Positions 1 through 9,076 are shown, numbered from the stretch's first letter. The stretch: DNA of 64,000 nt from Microbacterium dextranolyticum (GCF_016907295.1 NZ_JAFBBR010000001.1:1674001-1738000), one strand, 5' to 3'. Translations and numbers: made by a program. The notes: generated from the letters alone by a model not told the origin.

Positions 1-1
1 C

Positions 2-865
2 CGCGCCGCCGCCTCCCGTCGCGCCGTCGCCGCGCGTCGTGAGCGCGCGGCCCTGAAGCACGATGTCGCCATGCGCGTCATCACCCCGCAGGAGCTGCTG
101 CGGCGCGCGCTGGAGAACCCGGCCTCGCCGGCGGGCGCCATGCGGGTCACCGAGTACCTGACGGCTCTGCCGGCCATCGGCGAGGGCAAGCGCGATCGCA
201 TCCTCGCCGATCTCGACATCTCGCCGGTCAAGCGACTGGGCGGACTCGGCACGCGACAGCGCACCGCGCTCTCGCAGTGGCTCGACGGGAGATTCCCCGC
301 ACCCGCCGCCCGCGCGGGACGCAGCCGCCTGCTCGTGCTGGCCGGCCCGACGGCCGTCGGCAAGGGCACGGTCGCCGCGCACATCCGCGACCACCACCCC
401 GAGATCCTGCTGTCGGTCTCGGCGACGACGCGGCAACCCCGCCCCGGCGAGGTCCACGGCGAGCACTACTACTTCGTCGACGACGCCGAGTTCGATCGGC
501 TGATCGCCGCGGGGGAGCTCCTCGAGCACGCCACGGTGCACAACAAGTACCGCTACGGCACGCCCAAGGCGCCCATCGAGGCGGCCCTGGCCGAGGGACG
601 CACCGTCCTTCTGGAGATCGATCTGCAGGGTGCCCGCCAGGTGCGCGCCGCGGCTCCCGACGCCACTCTCGTCTTCCTGCTGCCGCCGAGCTGGGACGAG
701 CTCGTGCAACGGCTCGTGGGGCGCGGTACCGAAGACGCCGAGGAGCGGGCGCGGCGTCTGCGCACGGCCAAGACGGAGCTGGCCTCGCAGGGGGAGTTCG
801 ACTATCGCGTCGTCAACGACGAGGTCGCCCGCGCGGCGGCCGAGGTCGCAGCGCTCGCACGCTGA
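2..865 (+). CDS. gmk: mIHF-guanylate kinase fusion protein (5' end outside window)
   Basis: The reading frame is open from the left edge, so the start lies upstream. An ATG at 71 is internal and would cut through the first domain. Residues 1-100 match actinobacterial integration host factor (mIHF): an Arg/Ala-rich helix, then a helix-hairpin-helix-like stretch ending in [14 protein letters not shown]. From about residue 105 the protein is guanylate kinase, which phosphorylates GMP to GDP. The P-loop GPTAVGKGT is near residue 115, followed by [11 protein letters not shown] for GMP binding and [10 protein letters not shown]. In many actinobacteria mihF and gmk are adjacent separate genes; here they are one frame with no stop or internal ribosome site I can see. 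One protein therefore probably binds DNA and makes GDP. rpoZ follows, as is usual. Kinase identity is secure; mIHF identity rests on my recall of the family. Confidence 0.9.
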   Translation, partial: RAAASRRAVAARRERAALKHDVAMRVITPQELLRRALENPASPAGAMRVTEYLTALPAIGEGKRDRILADLDISPVKRLGGLGTRQRTALSQWLDGRFPAPAARAGRSRLLVLAGPTAVGKGTVAAHIRDHHPEILLSVSATTRQPRPGEVHGEHYYFVDDAEFDRLIAAGELLEHATVHNKYRYGTPKAPIEAALAEGRTVLLEIDLQGARQVRAAAPDATLVFLLPPSWDELVQRLVGRGTEDAEERARRLRTAKTELASQGEFDYRVVNDEVARAAAEVAALAR

Positions 866-871
866 TAGAAT
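866..871 (+). promoter_or_regulatory. -10 element TAGAAT for rpoZ
   Basis: TAGAAT overlaps the end of the gmk stop region. It is followed by six bases (GATCGG) and an ATG at 878 that is in frame with rpoZ. The spacing matches the leaderless pattern seen at many genes in this window. The transcript would start at or next to 878, giving either a 75-nt leader or a longer omega subunit. Confidence 0.55.
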
Positions 872-879
872 GATCGGAT

Positions 880-897
880 GCCGCGGGCTCCCGCGGC
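880..897 (+). terminator. GC hairpin after gmk
   Basis: GCCGCGG and CCGCGGC form a 7-bp perfect stem around the loop GCTC, just past the gmk stop. There is no U-tract, which is common in high-GC actinobacteria. It also lies inside the 5' end of any transcript from the TAGAAT promoter, so it could instead be a leader hairpin of rpoZ. Confidence 0.4.
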
Positions 898-952
898 CTT
901 GCGGCATCCGCATCTCAGATTCTCCACCGCCATCCGATCCTGGAGGTTCATC

Positions 953-1207
953 ATGGCTGGACGTGACAAGGGCATCATCGACCCGCCCATCGACGCATTG
1001 CTCGAGAAGGTCGACTCGAAGTACCAGCTGGTCATCTACGCGTCCAAGCGCGCCCGCCAGATCAACGACTACTACTCGGACCTGCACGAGGGCAACCTGT
1101 TCGACAACGTCGGACCGCTCGTGGACTCGAGCGTCGAGGACAAGCCGCTGACGATCGCACTGCACGAGATCCACGAGGACAAGCTGCGCCTGCGTCAGGC
1201 CGACTGA
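953..1207 (+). CDS. rpoZ: DNA-directed RNA polymerase omega subunit
   Basis: This 84-residue protein has the omega signature near the middle: [12 protein letters not shown], then a Leu/Val-rich helix and a C-terminal [16 protein letters not shown]. Omega binds the beta-prime subunit and helps RNA polymerase assembly. The start at 953 is preceded by GGAGG at 942-946 with a six-base gap, and it gives the family-like beginning [14 protein letters not shown]. An in-frame ATG at 878, just downstream of a good -10 box, would add 25 Arg/Pro-rich residues. The gene follows gmk as in other actinobacteria. The coaBC gene that usually comes next is absent. Confidence 0.93.
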   Translation: MAGRDKGIIDPPIDALLEKVDSKYQLVIYASKRARQINDYYSDLHEGNLFDNVGPLVDSSVEDKPLTIALHEIHEDKLRLRQAD

Positions 1208-1212
1208 GGTCC

Positions 1213-1243
1213 GCGCCACCGGTCCTGTGACCGTTCGTGGCGC
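1213..1243 (+). terminator. Hairpin after rpoZ
   Basis: GCGCCACCGGTC pairs with GACCG and GTGGCGC around the loop CTGT, with a three-base TTC bulge on the 3' side, giving 12 bp of stem. It begins six bases after the rpoZ stop. There is no U-tract. Confidence 0.5.
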
Positions 1244-1325
1244 TCCACCGTGCCCGCGTTTCCCGCCATGTCGGGGACCGCGGGCATGATTGTCTGCGTA
1301 CCCGCCGAACCCCGAGGAGCATCCG

Positions 1326-2519
1326 ATGAGCGGCCTGCGTCTGTTCACCTCCGAGTCCGTGACCGAGGGTCACCCCGACAAGATCTGCGACCAGATCTCC
1401 GACTCGATCCTCGACGCGCTGCTCGCGGTCGACCCGGGCAGCCGCGTCGCGGTGGAGACGCTCGTCACGACGGGTCTCGTCCACGTCGCCGGTGAGGTGC
1501 GCACCGATGGCTACGTCGACATCCCCGGCATCGTGCGTCGCGTGGTCAACCGCATCGGCTACACCTCGAGCGAGACCGGCTTCGACGGCGACTCCTGCGG
1601 CGTGACCGTATCGATCGGCGAGCAGTCCGGCGATATCGCCGCCGGCGTCGACACCGCCATCGAGCACCGCGAGGGCGGCTCCTCCGACCCGATCTCGGCG
1701 CTCGGCGCGGGCGATCAGGGCATCATGTTCGGCTACGCCACGACCGAGACGCCGCAGCTCATGCCGATGGCGATCTGGACTGCCCACCGGCTCGCGGAGC
1801 GGCTGACGGATGCCCGTCGCTCGGGCGCTCTCGGATTCCTCCGCCCCGACGGCAAGACCCAGGTGACGCTCGGGTACGACGGTGCGGTGCCCCGCACCGT
1901 CGACACGGTCGTCCTCTCGACGCAGCACAACCCGGACATCTCGCTCCCGGCCCTGCGGGCCGCCGTGCAGGTCGAGGTCATCGACCCGGTTCTGGCGACG
2001 ACCGGGCTCGACATCTCCGACGTGCGCTACGTCATCAATCCGGCGGGTCCGTTCGTCACGGGTGGCCCGAAGGGCGACGCCGGACTGACGGGTCGCAAGA
2101 TCATCATCGACACCTACGGCGGGGCATCCCGACACGGCGGCGGTGCGTTCAGCGGAAAGGACCCGTCCAAGGTCGATCGCTCGGCTGCCTACGCGATGCG
2201 CTGGGTCGCCAAGAACGCGGTCGCCGCGGGTCTCGCCGATCGCCTCGAGGTGCAGGTCGCGTACGCGATCGGTCGCGCGGAGCCGGTCGGCCTCTATGTC
2301 GAGACCTTCGGGACGGGGCACGTCCCCGACGAGCGCATCACTGCGGCGATCCGCGAGGTGTTCGACCTGCGCCCGCAGGCCATCATCGACAGCCTCGACC
2401 TGCTGCGGCCGATCTACGCACAGACGGCCGCGTACGGCCATTTCGGCCGCGAGCTTCCCGAGTTCACCTGGGAGCGCACCGACCGGGTCCACGAGCTCCG
2501 CAGCGCGTCGGGGCTCTGA
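1326..2519 (+). CDS. metK: S-adenosylmethionine synthetase
   Basis: MetK makes S-adenosylmethionine from methionine and ATP in the cytosol, with Mg and K as cofactors. The 397-residue length is typical. Both family signatures are present: [12 protein letters not shown] near residue 125 and the glycine-rich [16 protein letters not shown] near 270, plus the N-terminal [17 protein letters not shown] chose the ATG at 1326 because GAGGAG lies six bases upstream and the protein then begins [12 protein letters not shown] as in relatives; a TTG 12 codons earlier is less likely. priA follows after 10 bases, so the two are probably cotranscribed. I saw no SAM riboswitch in the upstream gap. Confidence 0.96.
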   Translation: MSGLRLFTSESVTEGHPDKICDQISDSILDALLAVDPGSRVAVETLVTTGLVHVAGEVRTDGYVDIPGIVRRVVNRIGYTSSETGFDGDSCGVTVSIGEQSGDIAAGVDTAIEHREGGSSDPISALGAGDQGIMFGYATTETPQLMPMAIWTAHRLAERLTDARRSGALGFLRPDGKTQVTLGYDGAVPRTVDTVVLSTQHNPDISLPALRAAVQVEVIDPVLATTGLDISDVRYVINPAGPFVTGGPKGDAGLTGRKIIIDTYGGASRHGGGAFSGKDPSKVDRSAAYAMRWVAKNAVAAGLADRLEVQVAYAIGRAEPVGLYVETFGTGHVPDERITAAIREVFDLRPQAIIDSLDLLRPIYAQTAAYGHFGRELPEFTWERTDRVHELRSASGL

Positions 2520-2529
2520 CCGGGGCTCC

Positions 2530-4581
2530 ATGCCGCTCGTCGCGCGCGTCCTGATCGACTCGCCGCTGCCTCAGCTGGATCGGCTCTTCGACTACGCGGT
2601 TCCGCCGATTCTGGAGGGCGAGGTACGCCCCGGCGTTCGGGTGAAGGTGCCGTTGCGCACCGTCGGTCGCATGGTCGAGGGGTATCTCATCGAGACGATC
2701 GCCCAGGCTGCGACGCCGCCGCCCGCCAAGCCGCTGTCGGAGCTCGACAGCGTCGTCTCGCCCGTCGCCGTCCTCACGCCCGAACTGTATGCCCTGGCGC
2801 GTCGCGCGGCTGATCGGTCGGCGGGATCAGCGGGCGACATCTTGCGCCTGGTCATCCCGAAGCGGATGGTGCGCGCCGAGAAGACGTGGCTCGCGGCGCG
2901 CGCCGCGGCTGCAGGCGAGGTCGAGTCCATCGAGGCATCCGATCCGTCGCACGTCGGCACTCCGCCCGGGAGCGCGGCCCCGCCCGTGGCGATCCCCGCC
3001 GCCAGCGCCGAGTGGGCCGGGCGCCTCCTCGACGAGTACCCCGACCTCGCCGATCGCATCGACCAGGGCGCTCGGCTCGCCGTCGACCCGCCGCCGCACC
3101 CCGCGTCGGACCTCCCCGTGGGGGCGTGGGCGGAACTCGTCGCGGCGATGGCCGTCCACGCTCTGGCGCGCGGCACGAGCGCGCTGATCGTGGTGCCCGA
3201 TCAGCGCGACGAAGACCAGGTGCTCGCGGTGCTCGCGGCGCGGATGCCCGGTGACGCGGTCGTCCGCGACGACGCGCGGCGGTCGGGACCCGAACGCTAT
3301 GCCGGCTACCTGCGGCTGCTGGACGAGCATCCGTTGATCGTCGTCGGAAACCGATCGACCGTGTACGCGCCGGCGGCGCGCGTGGGTGTCGTCATCGTCT
3401 GGGACGACGGCGACCCGCTGCTCGCCGAGCCCTTGAGCCCGGGCGTGCACGCCCGAGACGCGGCCCTGCTGCGGCAGGAGCTGGAAGGCTCGGCGCTCGT
3501 CTTCGCCGGGCACACGCGGACGACCGATGTCGAGCGGCTCGTCCAACTGGGCTGGGTGCTCGACACCCCCGCGCGCCGGCGGTCGAGCCCGACCGTCGTG
3601 CTCTCGGCGACGCGCGAGGGCGAGTCCCGTGGCCAACGCGTGCCGTCCGCCGCGTTCGCGGCCGCGCGGGAGGCACTCGCGCACGGGCCCGTTCTCGTCC
3701 AGGTCGCGCGGCCGGGATACGCACCGGTTCTCGTCTGCGGCGGGTGTCGCACGCCGGCACGCTGCCCGCACTGCACGGGACCGCTGCGCGCCCGACGTCA
3801 GGGCGCCGCGCCCGAGTGCTCGTGGTGCGGACGCACGATTCCCCGGTGGTCGTGCCCGCGCTGTCAGGGCACCACCCTGCGCATGGCGTCGTCGGGTAGC
3901 GAACGCACGGCCGACGAGCTCGGCAGGGCCTTCCCGAACACCCGTGTCATCGTCGCCGACGGCGACCACCCCGTCGCCCACGTCGATGCGCGTCCGGCGC
4001 TGGTGATCGCCACCCGCGGTGCCGAGCCGCAGGCAGCGGGCGGCTACCGTGCCGTCATCCTGCTCGACGGCGATCGGATGCTGATGGCCGAGCACCTGCG
4101 CATCGGCGAGTCGTGTCTGCGGTGGTGGTCGAACGCGGCGGCGCTGGCGGCTCCGGGCGCCCCCGTGCACCTCGTCGGAGTGGCCGGCCCCGTCGCGCGT
4201 GCGCTCGCGACGTGGACGCAGCCGTCGTACGCGCGCGCGGAACTGGCGGATCGTGCGCCGCTGCACATGCCGCCGACGGTGCGCGTGGCATCCGTCGAAG
4301 GGACGGCCGCGTCCGTCGGCACAGCGCTCGACACGCTGCGTGCAGAGATCCCGACGCTCAGCGGGTGGAACGTCCTCGGTCCGGTTCCGGTCGACGGCGG
4401 ACGTGTCCGCGCGCTCGTCCGATTCGACTACGCGTCGGGCCGTACGGTCGCCGAGACGCTGCGTGCCGCGGTCGTCGCCGATGCACTCCACGGCCGGCGC
4501 GCGCCGCGCGGGAGCGCCGACCGCGCCGCTCCGCGCACTACACTCAGGGTGCGGCTCGACGTTCCCGAGCTCGATCTGTGA
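2530..4581 (+). CDS. priA: Probable primosomal protein N' (PriA), helicase-inactive actinobacterial type
   Basis: This 683-residue protein resembles PriA, which restarts stalled forks in other bacteria. The N-terminal domain (LDRLFDYAVP, then a GVRVKVPLR strand) fits the PriA 3'-DNA-binding domain. Eight cysteines in CGGC, CPHC, CSWC and CPRC near residues 400-440 form the two zinc sites. The helicase core lacks the Walker A GxxGxGKT motif: the region reads AVHALARGTSALIVVPD. Loss of the ATPase motifs is a known trait of actinobacterial PriA, so it may act only as a structural loader. The gene sits between metK and fmt, the conserved order. Its stop overlaps a GTG that is a possible but less likely fmt start. 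Confidence 0.85.
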   Translation: MPLVARVLIDSPLPQLDRLFDYAVPPILEGEVRPGVRVKVPLRTVGRMVEGYLIETIAQAATPPPAKPLSELDSVVSPVAVLTPELYALARRAADRSAGSAGDILRLVIPKRMVRAEKTWLAARAAAAGEVESIEASDPSHVGTPPGSAAPPVAIPAASAEWAGRLLDEYPDLADRIDQGARLAVDPPPHPASDLPVGAWAELVAAMAVHALARGTSALIVVPDQRDEDQVLAVLAARMPGDAVVRDDARRSGPERYAGYLRLLDEHPLIVVGNRSTVYAPAARVGVVIVWDDGDPLLAEPLSPGVHARDAALLRQELEGSALVFAGHTRTTDVERLVQLGWVLDTPARRRSSPTVVLSATREGESRGQRVPSAAFAAAREALAHGPVLVQVARPGYAPVLVCGGCRTPARCPHCTGPLRARRQGAAPECSWCGRTIPRWSCPRCQGTTLRMASSGSERTADELGRAFPNTRVIVADGDHPVAHVDARPALVIATRGAEPQAAGGYRAVILLDGDRMLMAEHLRIGESCLRWWSNAAALAAPGAPVHLVGVAGPVARALATWTQPSYARAELADRAPLHMPPTVRVASVEGTAASVGTALDTLRAEIPTLSGWNVLGPVPVDGGRVRALVRFDYASGRTVAETLRAAVVADALHGRRAPRGSADRAAPRTTLRVRLDVPELDL

Positions 4582-4607
4582 CCGTCTCCAGCTTCTCGAG
4601 GACTCCG

Positions 4608-5567
4608 ATGCGCATCGTCTTCGCCGGCACCCCCGAGCCCGCGATCCCGTCGCTGCGCGCCCTGGCCGCCTCTCATCACGACGTCGTCGGCGTCGTCACC
4701 CGTACCGATGCCCCTCTCGGACGCAAGCGTGTGCTGACGCCATCGGCGGTGGCCCGCGCCGCAGAGGACCTCGGCCTGCCCGTGGTCAAGGCCGACCGGC
4801 TGGACGACGCGGCGACCGCGCAGATCGCGGCGCTGCGGCCCGAGCTCGGGGTGATCGTCGCCTACGGCGGATTGGTGCGAGAGCCGCTGCTGTCGCTTCC
4901 GACCCACGGCTGGATCAATCTGCACTTCTCGCTGCTGCCGCGGTGGCGCGGCGCCGCCCCGGTGCAGCGTGCACTGATCGCCGGGGACCGGGTCACCGGC
5001 GCCGCGGTCTTCCAGCTGGTGCCTGCGCTCGACGCCGGTGACGTGTACGCGCAGCTGTCCTACGACGTCCCGGAGGACGCGACAGCGGGAGACGTGCTCG
5101 CCGCTCTGGCCGACTCCGGCGCCGGGCTGGTCGCATCCGTGGTCGATGACATCGCCGACGGACGCGCGGTCGCCGTCCCGCAGCGGGGTGAACCGACTCT
5201 CGCTCCCAAGCTCACGCTCGCGGACGGCGCGCTGGATCTGTCCGCATCCGCAGATGCGGTGCTGGACCGGCTGCGGGGCACGACCCCCGAGCCCGGCGCG
5301 CATATCGTGATCGACGGCCAGCGGTTCAAGATCCTCGCCGCGCGGCGAGGCCCCGACCGGTCGGCGGAATTCGCTCTGCCGCCGGGCGCGTTCGCACTGT
5401 CGGGGCGCGAGGTGCTGCTCGGCGCCGGCGACGGCACACTGGCGCTCACCACGGTGCAGCCGGCGGGCAAGGGCGCGATGAACGCCGCGGACTGGTGGCG
5501 GGGCCTGCGCGGCGCGGAGCCGCGCGCGGTCGTCGCGCCCCGCCCCGGTGCGGGGGATGCCTCGTGA
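4608..5567 (+). CDS. fmt: Methionyl-tRNA formyltransferase
   Basis: Fmt formylates initiator Met-tRNA using 10-formyl-tetrahydrofolate. The 319-residue protein begins MRIVFAGTPEPAIPSL, the canonical N terminus. It carries the catalytic-loop motif LHFSLLPRWRGAAPVQ near residue 105 with the invariant Asn and His, and the C-terminal tRNA-binding domain around FKILAAR. The ATG at 4608 is preceded by CGAGGA. A GTG at 4578 overlapping the priA stop would add ten residues not typical of the family. It overlaps rsmB by four bases (GTGA), so priA-fmt-rsmB look like one transcript. Confidence 0.95.
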   Translation: MRIVFAGTPEPAIPSLRALAASHHDVVGVVTRTDAPLGRKRVLTPSAVARAAEDLGLPVVKADRLDDAATAQIAALRPELGVIVAYGGLVREPLLSLPTHGWINLHFSLLPRWRGAAPVQRALIAGDRVTGAAVFQLVPALDAGDVYAQLSYDVPEDATAGDVLAALADSGAGLVASVVDDIADGRAVAVPQRGEPTLAPKLTLADGALDLSASADAVLDRLRGTTPEPGAHIVIDGQRFKILAARRGPDRSAEFALPPGAFALSGREVLLGAGDGTLALTTVQPAGKGAMNAADWWRGLRGAEPRAVVAPRPGAGDAS

Positions 5568-7000
5568 GCTCTGCTTCTCAGGGGCGCCCGCGCCAGCCCC
5601 GTCACGACGTACCTCCGCCCACGACCGCGCCCCGCGGCGACTCCTCGGGACGATCCGCTCGATGGGTCGCGTACGACACGCTGCGCTCGGTGCACGCCTC
5701 GGACGCGTACGCGAACCTCCTGCTGCCGCGCGAGATCGCTCGCGCGCGCCTCACCGGCGCCGACGCCGCACTGGCCACCGAGCTCACCTACGGAACGCTG
5801 CGGCGCCAGGGCACGTACGACGCGATCATCGCGGATGCGGCCGGGCGAGCGGTCGACGCGATCGATCCCGACGTGCTCGATGCGCTGCGTCTCGGGGTGC
5901 ATCAGCTCGTGTCGATGCGGACCCCGTCGCACGCCGCCGTGAACGAGACCGTTCGACAGGTGCGGCAAGCGAGCGGCCGCGCCGCATCGGGCTTCGCCAA
6001 TGCCGTGCTGCGGCGTGTCTCGGAGCGGACCACCGACGAGTGGCTGGATCGTCTCGACGCGGCGGCGCGCTCGGAGGACGAGCGCCTGGGCGTGCGTTTC
6101 GCGCATCCCGTGTGGGTCATCCGCGCGTTCCGGCGGGCGCTGGCATCGGAGGGCCGGGCGGACGAGCTCGAGGCCCTGCTCTCCTCCGACAACGCGTCGC
6201 CGGTCGTGACCCTCGCCGCGCTTCCCGGACTGGCGGCGGTGCCCGCCGACGCCTCGCGGACCGCGTACTCGCCGATCGGATTCCGCTCTGCGGGCGGTGA
6301 CCCCGCCGGTCTCATCACGGCTTCGGACGGACGCATCCGCGTGCAGGACGAAGGCTCCCAGCTCGCTGCTCTCGCTCTGGCCCGGGCGCTCCCGGTGCGG
6401 CCGGGCGAGCGGTGGCTCGACCTGTGCGCCGCGCCCGGCGGGAAGACGGCGGTCCTGGCCGCCGAAGCGCTCGCCCACGGCGCGAGCCTCGAAGCCAACG
6501 AGCTCTCCGCGGCGCGCGCGGGCCTCGTGCGGGACTCGGTCGCGGGCGTGCCGCTCGACGTCCCCGTCTCGGAGGAGGACGGCCGCGTGCGCGCGGGGCG
6601 CGGCCGGTACGACCGCATCCTGGTCGACGCGCCGTGCACCGGTCTCGGCGCGCTTCGCCGCCGTCCGGAGGCGCGCTGGCGCAAGCAGCCCTCCGACGTA
6701 CCGGAGCTCGCCGCTCTGCAGACCGGGCTGCTCGATGCGGCCATCGCCGCTCTGAGCCCCGGCGGGGTCGTCGCGTATGTGACGTGCTCGCCGCATCTCG
6801 CCGAGACCGCTGCGGTGGTGGCCGAGGCGCTCCGCACGCACGGCGACGCGATCGAGGAACTGGATGCCCGCGCCGTGATCTCCGACATCTCGGACGCCCC
6901 GATCGATCTCGCCGCCGCCGACGGCACCGGCCGTGCGCAGCTGTGGCCGCACCGTCACGGCACCGACGCGATGTCGATCTCGCTGCTGCGCCGTCGCTGA
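5564..7000 (+). CDS. rsmB: 16S rRNA (cytosine-967-C5)-methyltransferase
   Basis: RsmB transfers a methyl group from SAM to C967 of 16S rRNA. The 478-residue protein has a disordered basic N terminus, a NusB-like RNA-binding domain (about 35-170, including AALATELTYGTLRRQG) and a Rossmann methyltransferase domain. The SAM site reads DLCAAPGGKTA. The two catalytic cysteine motifs are DAPCTGLG and VTCSPHLAET. Start is the GTG overlapping the fmt stop (GTGA). The order fmt-rsmB-rpe matches other actinobacteria. Confidence 0.93.
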   Translation: MSSASQGRPRQPRHDVPPPTTAPRGDSSGRSARWVAYDTLRSVHASDAYANLLLPREIARARLTGADAALATELTYGTLRRQGTYDAIIADAAGRAVDAIDPDVLDALRLGVHQLVSMRTPSHAAVNETVRQVRQASGRAASGFANAVLRRVSERTTDEWLDRLDAAARSEDERLGVRFAHPVWVIRAFRRALASEGRADELEALLSSDNASPVVTLAALPGLAAVPADASRTAYSPIGFRSAGGDPAGLITASDGRIRVQDEGSQLAALALARALPVRPGERWLDLCAAPGGKTAVLAAEALAHGASLEANELSAARAGLVRDSVAGVPLDVPVSEEDGRVRAGRGRYDRILVDAPCTGLGALRRRPEARWRKQPSDVPELAALQTGLLDAAIAALSPGGVVAYVTCSPHLAETAAVVAEALRTHGDAIEELDARAVISDISDAPIDLAAADGTGRAQLWPHRHGTDAMSISLLRRR

Positions 7001-7016
7001 TCCGCGACGTCGCGGA
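7001..7016. terminator. Perfect 16-bp palindrome after rsmB
   Basis: TCCGCGACGTCGCGGA begins directly after the rsmB stop codon. As RNA it can form a 6-7 bp stem with a tiny loop. It may end the priA-fmt-rsmB transcript, but its perfect symmetry would also suit a protein-binding site. Confidence 0.35.
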
Positions 7017-7081
7017 CCGGACCCCAGGGCGGTCGGTCGGAGCGTGTCGATGGATCCGACCGGCTTACGGATGCCCCAGTG

Positions 7082-7087
7082 AATAAT
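7082..7087 (+). promoter_or_regulatory. -10 element AATAAT for rpe
   Basis: AATAAT is one mismatch from TATAAT and is followed by six bases (GGGACG) and GTG at 7094, so the rpe message is likely leaderless. No convincing -35 is seen. Confidence 0.5.
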
Positions 7088-7093
7088 GGGACG

Positions 7094-7762
7094 GTGCCCG
7101 GCATCCGCATCAATCCCAGCATCCTCTCCGCCGACTTCGTGAACATGCAGGCCGACCTCGAGCGGATCGGCTCGGCCGACTTCGTCCACGTCGACGTGAT
7201 GGACAACCACTTCGTGCCGAACCTCACCTTCGGTCCGCAGATGGTCGAACGCGTGCAACAGACGAGCCCTGTCCCGCTCGACGTGCACCTGATGATCACC
7301 GACGTCGACCGCTGGGCCCCCGGCTATGCAGAGCTCGGGGCCGCGTCGGTCACCTTCCATCTGGAGGCCGCCGCGGATCCCATCGCGCTCGCCCGGCGCC
7401 TGCGCGACATCGGGGCGCGCGCCGGGGTCGCGGTGAAGCCCGCAACTCCCGTCGAGGGCCTCTTCGAGGTGCTCGACGAGTTCGACCAGATCCTCGTGAT
7501 GACCGTCGAGCCGGGATTCGGCGGACAGTCCTTCATGGCCGACCAGATGCCCAAACTCGCCCGCCTGCACGATGAGGCCCGCCGACGCGGATCGCAGGTG
7601 TGGCTGCAGGTCGACGGCGGCATCTCCGAATCGACCATCGCGCAGGCCGCGCAGGCGGGCGCCGACACGTTCGTCGCGGGCTCCGCGGTGTTCGGGGCCG
7701 ACGATCCGGGGCGCGCGATCGAGGCGCTCCGCCGCGAGGCGTCCTCGGCCCACCGCCACTGA
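7094..7762 (+). CDS. rpe: Ribulose-phosphate 3-epimerase
   Basis: Rpe interconverts ribulose-5-phosphate and xylulose-5-phosphate in the pentose phosphate pathway. This TIM-barrel protein shows the metal and active-site motifs HVDVMDNHFVPN near residue 32, VHLMI, VMTVEPGFGGQSF and VDGGI. The family core begins INPSILSADF. I prefer the GTG at 7094 (222 residues) because it sits six bases after an AATAAT box, matching the leaderless pattern of the region. A GTG at 7079 adds five residues but has no ribosome site. It follows rsmB as in other actinobacteria. Confidence 0.93.
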   Translation: MPGIRINPSILSADFVNMQADLERIGSADFVHVDVMDNHFVPNLTFGPQMVERVQQTSPVPLDVHLMITDVDRWAPGYAELGAASVTFHLEAAADPIALARRLRDIGARAGVAVKPATPVEGLFEVLDEFDQILVMTVEPGFGGQSFMADQMPKLARLHDEARRRGSQVWLQVDGGISESTIAQAAQAGADTFVAGSAVFGADDPGRAIEALRREASSAHRH

Positions 7763-7801
7763 CCGACGCCGCACCGTGGCATCGGGTCCGCCGCGGGCCC
7801 G

Positions 7802-9003
7802 TCAGCCCTCGACGTGGACGCGCCCGCCGAGCGCGGCGACCTCGTCGCGCAGCACCGCGACGGCGGCCGGATGCATCTGGGTCAGCCGGTGCAGATCGAC
7901 GACGAGGTCACGCCCCGTCCCGGGCCGTCCGTCGTCGCCCGGGTCGGCTCCGTTCAGATCGGCCCCGCGCACAGCGGCGAGCACACGCTCCGCGCCGCTG
8001 AAGGAGAGCTCGCCGTCGAGTACCAGCCGAACGACGCCGTCCTCGGATCGCACGATCTCCACTCCGGGGGTGGCGATGCCCTCGTGCTGCTCGAAGACAT
8101 GCATGCCCAGCGCCTCGGACAGTCGCGCGAGCAGAAGCTGTCCGCGCGTGCTGTTGCCGTACGTATCGAGTCGGGGACTGAAGACCCCGACGCCGAACTG
8201 CGACGGCGAGAGGGCGAGTAGGCCCCCCGAGACCCCGCTCTTGGTCGGCAGCCCGACCTCGAGCAGCCACGACCCCGACGCGTCGTACATGCCGCAGCCG
8301 GTCATGACGGAGATGACGTCGCGCGCCGTGCGGGGCGACACCACCTGCTCGCCGGTCACGGGGTGGCGTCCGCCGAAGGCGAGCGTTCCCGCCATGACGG
8401 CGAGGTCTGCCACCGTCACGAGCGCCGAGCACTGCCGGAAGTACGCCTCCACGACGGCATGGGGATCGTCGGCGATGATCTCGTGCGAGCGCAGCAGATG
8501 GGCGAGGGCTCGGTTGCGGTCACCCGTCGAGGACTCCGAACGGTACACCGCCTCGTCGACCTCGAGCGGTCGCCCGGCGAACCGTGAGAGACCCGCGAGG
8601 ATCCGGGCGCCGCGATCCACGCCGGCGCGATCGCGGATCAGTCCGGTGGTCGCGATCGCGCCGGCGTTGATGAGCGGATTGGCGGGTCGGCCCGTCCCCG
8701 CCTCGAGGCTGATCGCGTTGAACGGCTCGCCGCTGGGCTCGACGCCGACTGACGGAGCACCGCGGCTCTGCCGAGCTCCTCGACGGCGAGGGCGAAGACG
8801 AACGGCTTCGAGATCGACTGGATCGTGAACGTCGCGTCGACATCACCGACGGCGATCGTCCGGCCCCGCGGGCCCACGACGGCCAGCGCGAGGCGATCGG
8901 GGTCCGCTGCGGCGAGCTCGGGGATGTAGTGTGCGGTCGCGCCCGCATCGAGGTCCCGCACATCGTCGACGACGGCGGTCAGCATCTGCTGGATCGGATC
9001 CAT
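7802..9003 (-). pseudogene. glsA: Glutaminase with C-terminal STAS domain, frameshifted
   Basis: Glutaminase hydrolyses glutamine to glutamate and ammonia. The first 84 codons from ATG 9003 read a normal N terminus, including the active-site Ser-x-x-Lys motif in TIQSISKPFVFALA. They then run out of frame near 8750. One frame over, the protein resumes with VGVEPSGEPFNAISLEAG, PANPLINAGAI and STGDRNRALAHLLRS, and continues 315 residues. At the join, two bases stand where a codon is expected, so one base is missing. The last 90 residues look like a STAS domain, a known extension in actinobacterial glutaminases. Everything outside the break is well preserved, so the loss is recent or is a sequencing error. 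The start has TAGGGT seven bases upstream. Confidence 0.85.
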
Positions 9004-9010
9004 GACACCG

Positions 9011-9016
9011 ACCCTA
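9011..9016 (-). promoter_or_regulatory. -10 element TAGGGT for glsA
   Basis: On the minus strand TAGGGT is followed by seven bases and the ATG at 9003, suggesting a leaderless transcript. It is back to back with the hisE promoter. Confidence 0.45.
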
Positions 9017-9064
9017 ACGAGCACCGACGCGCGGATGCCGCGACGTCCACCTCGGCGATGCCGG

Positions 9065-9070
9065 TAGCCT
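9065..9070 (+). promoter_or_regulatory. -10 element TAGCCT for the hisE operon
   Basis: TAGCCT is followed by GTCAGA and then GTG at 9077. The six-base spacing matches the other leaderless starts here. Confidence 0.55.
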
Positions 9071-9076
9071 GTCAGA

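Noticed and set aside
1207-1326. A SAM riboswitch upstream of metK
   Set aside because: The gap holds a simple rpoZ terminator hairpin and about 80 further bases. I see no multi-helix junction or conserved SAM-box motifs.
8740-8760. Programmed frameshifting in glsA
   Set aside because: No slippery heptamer, downstream structure or conserved overlap is visible at the join. A simple one-base loss explains the data.
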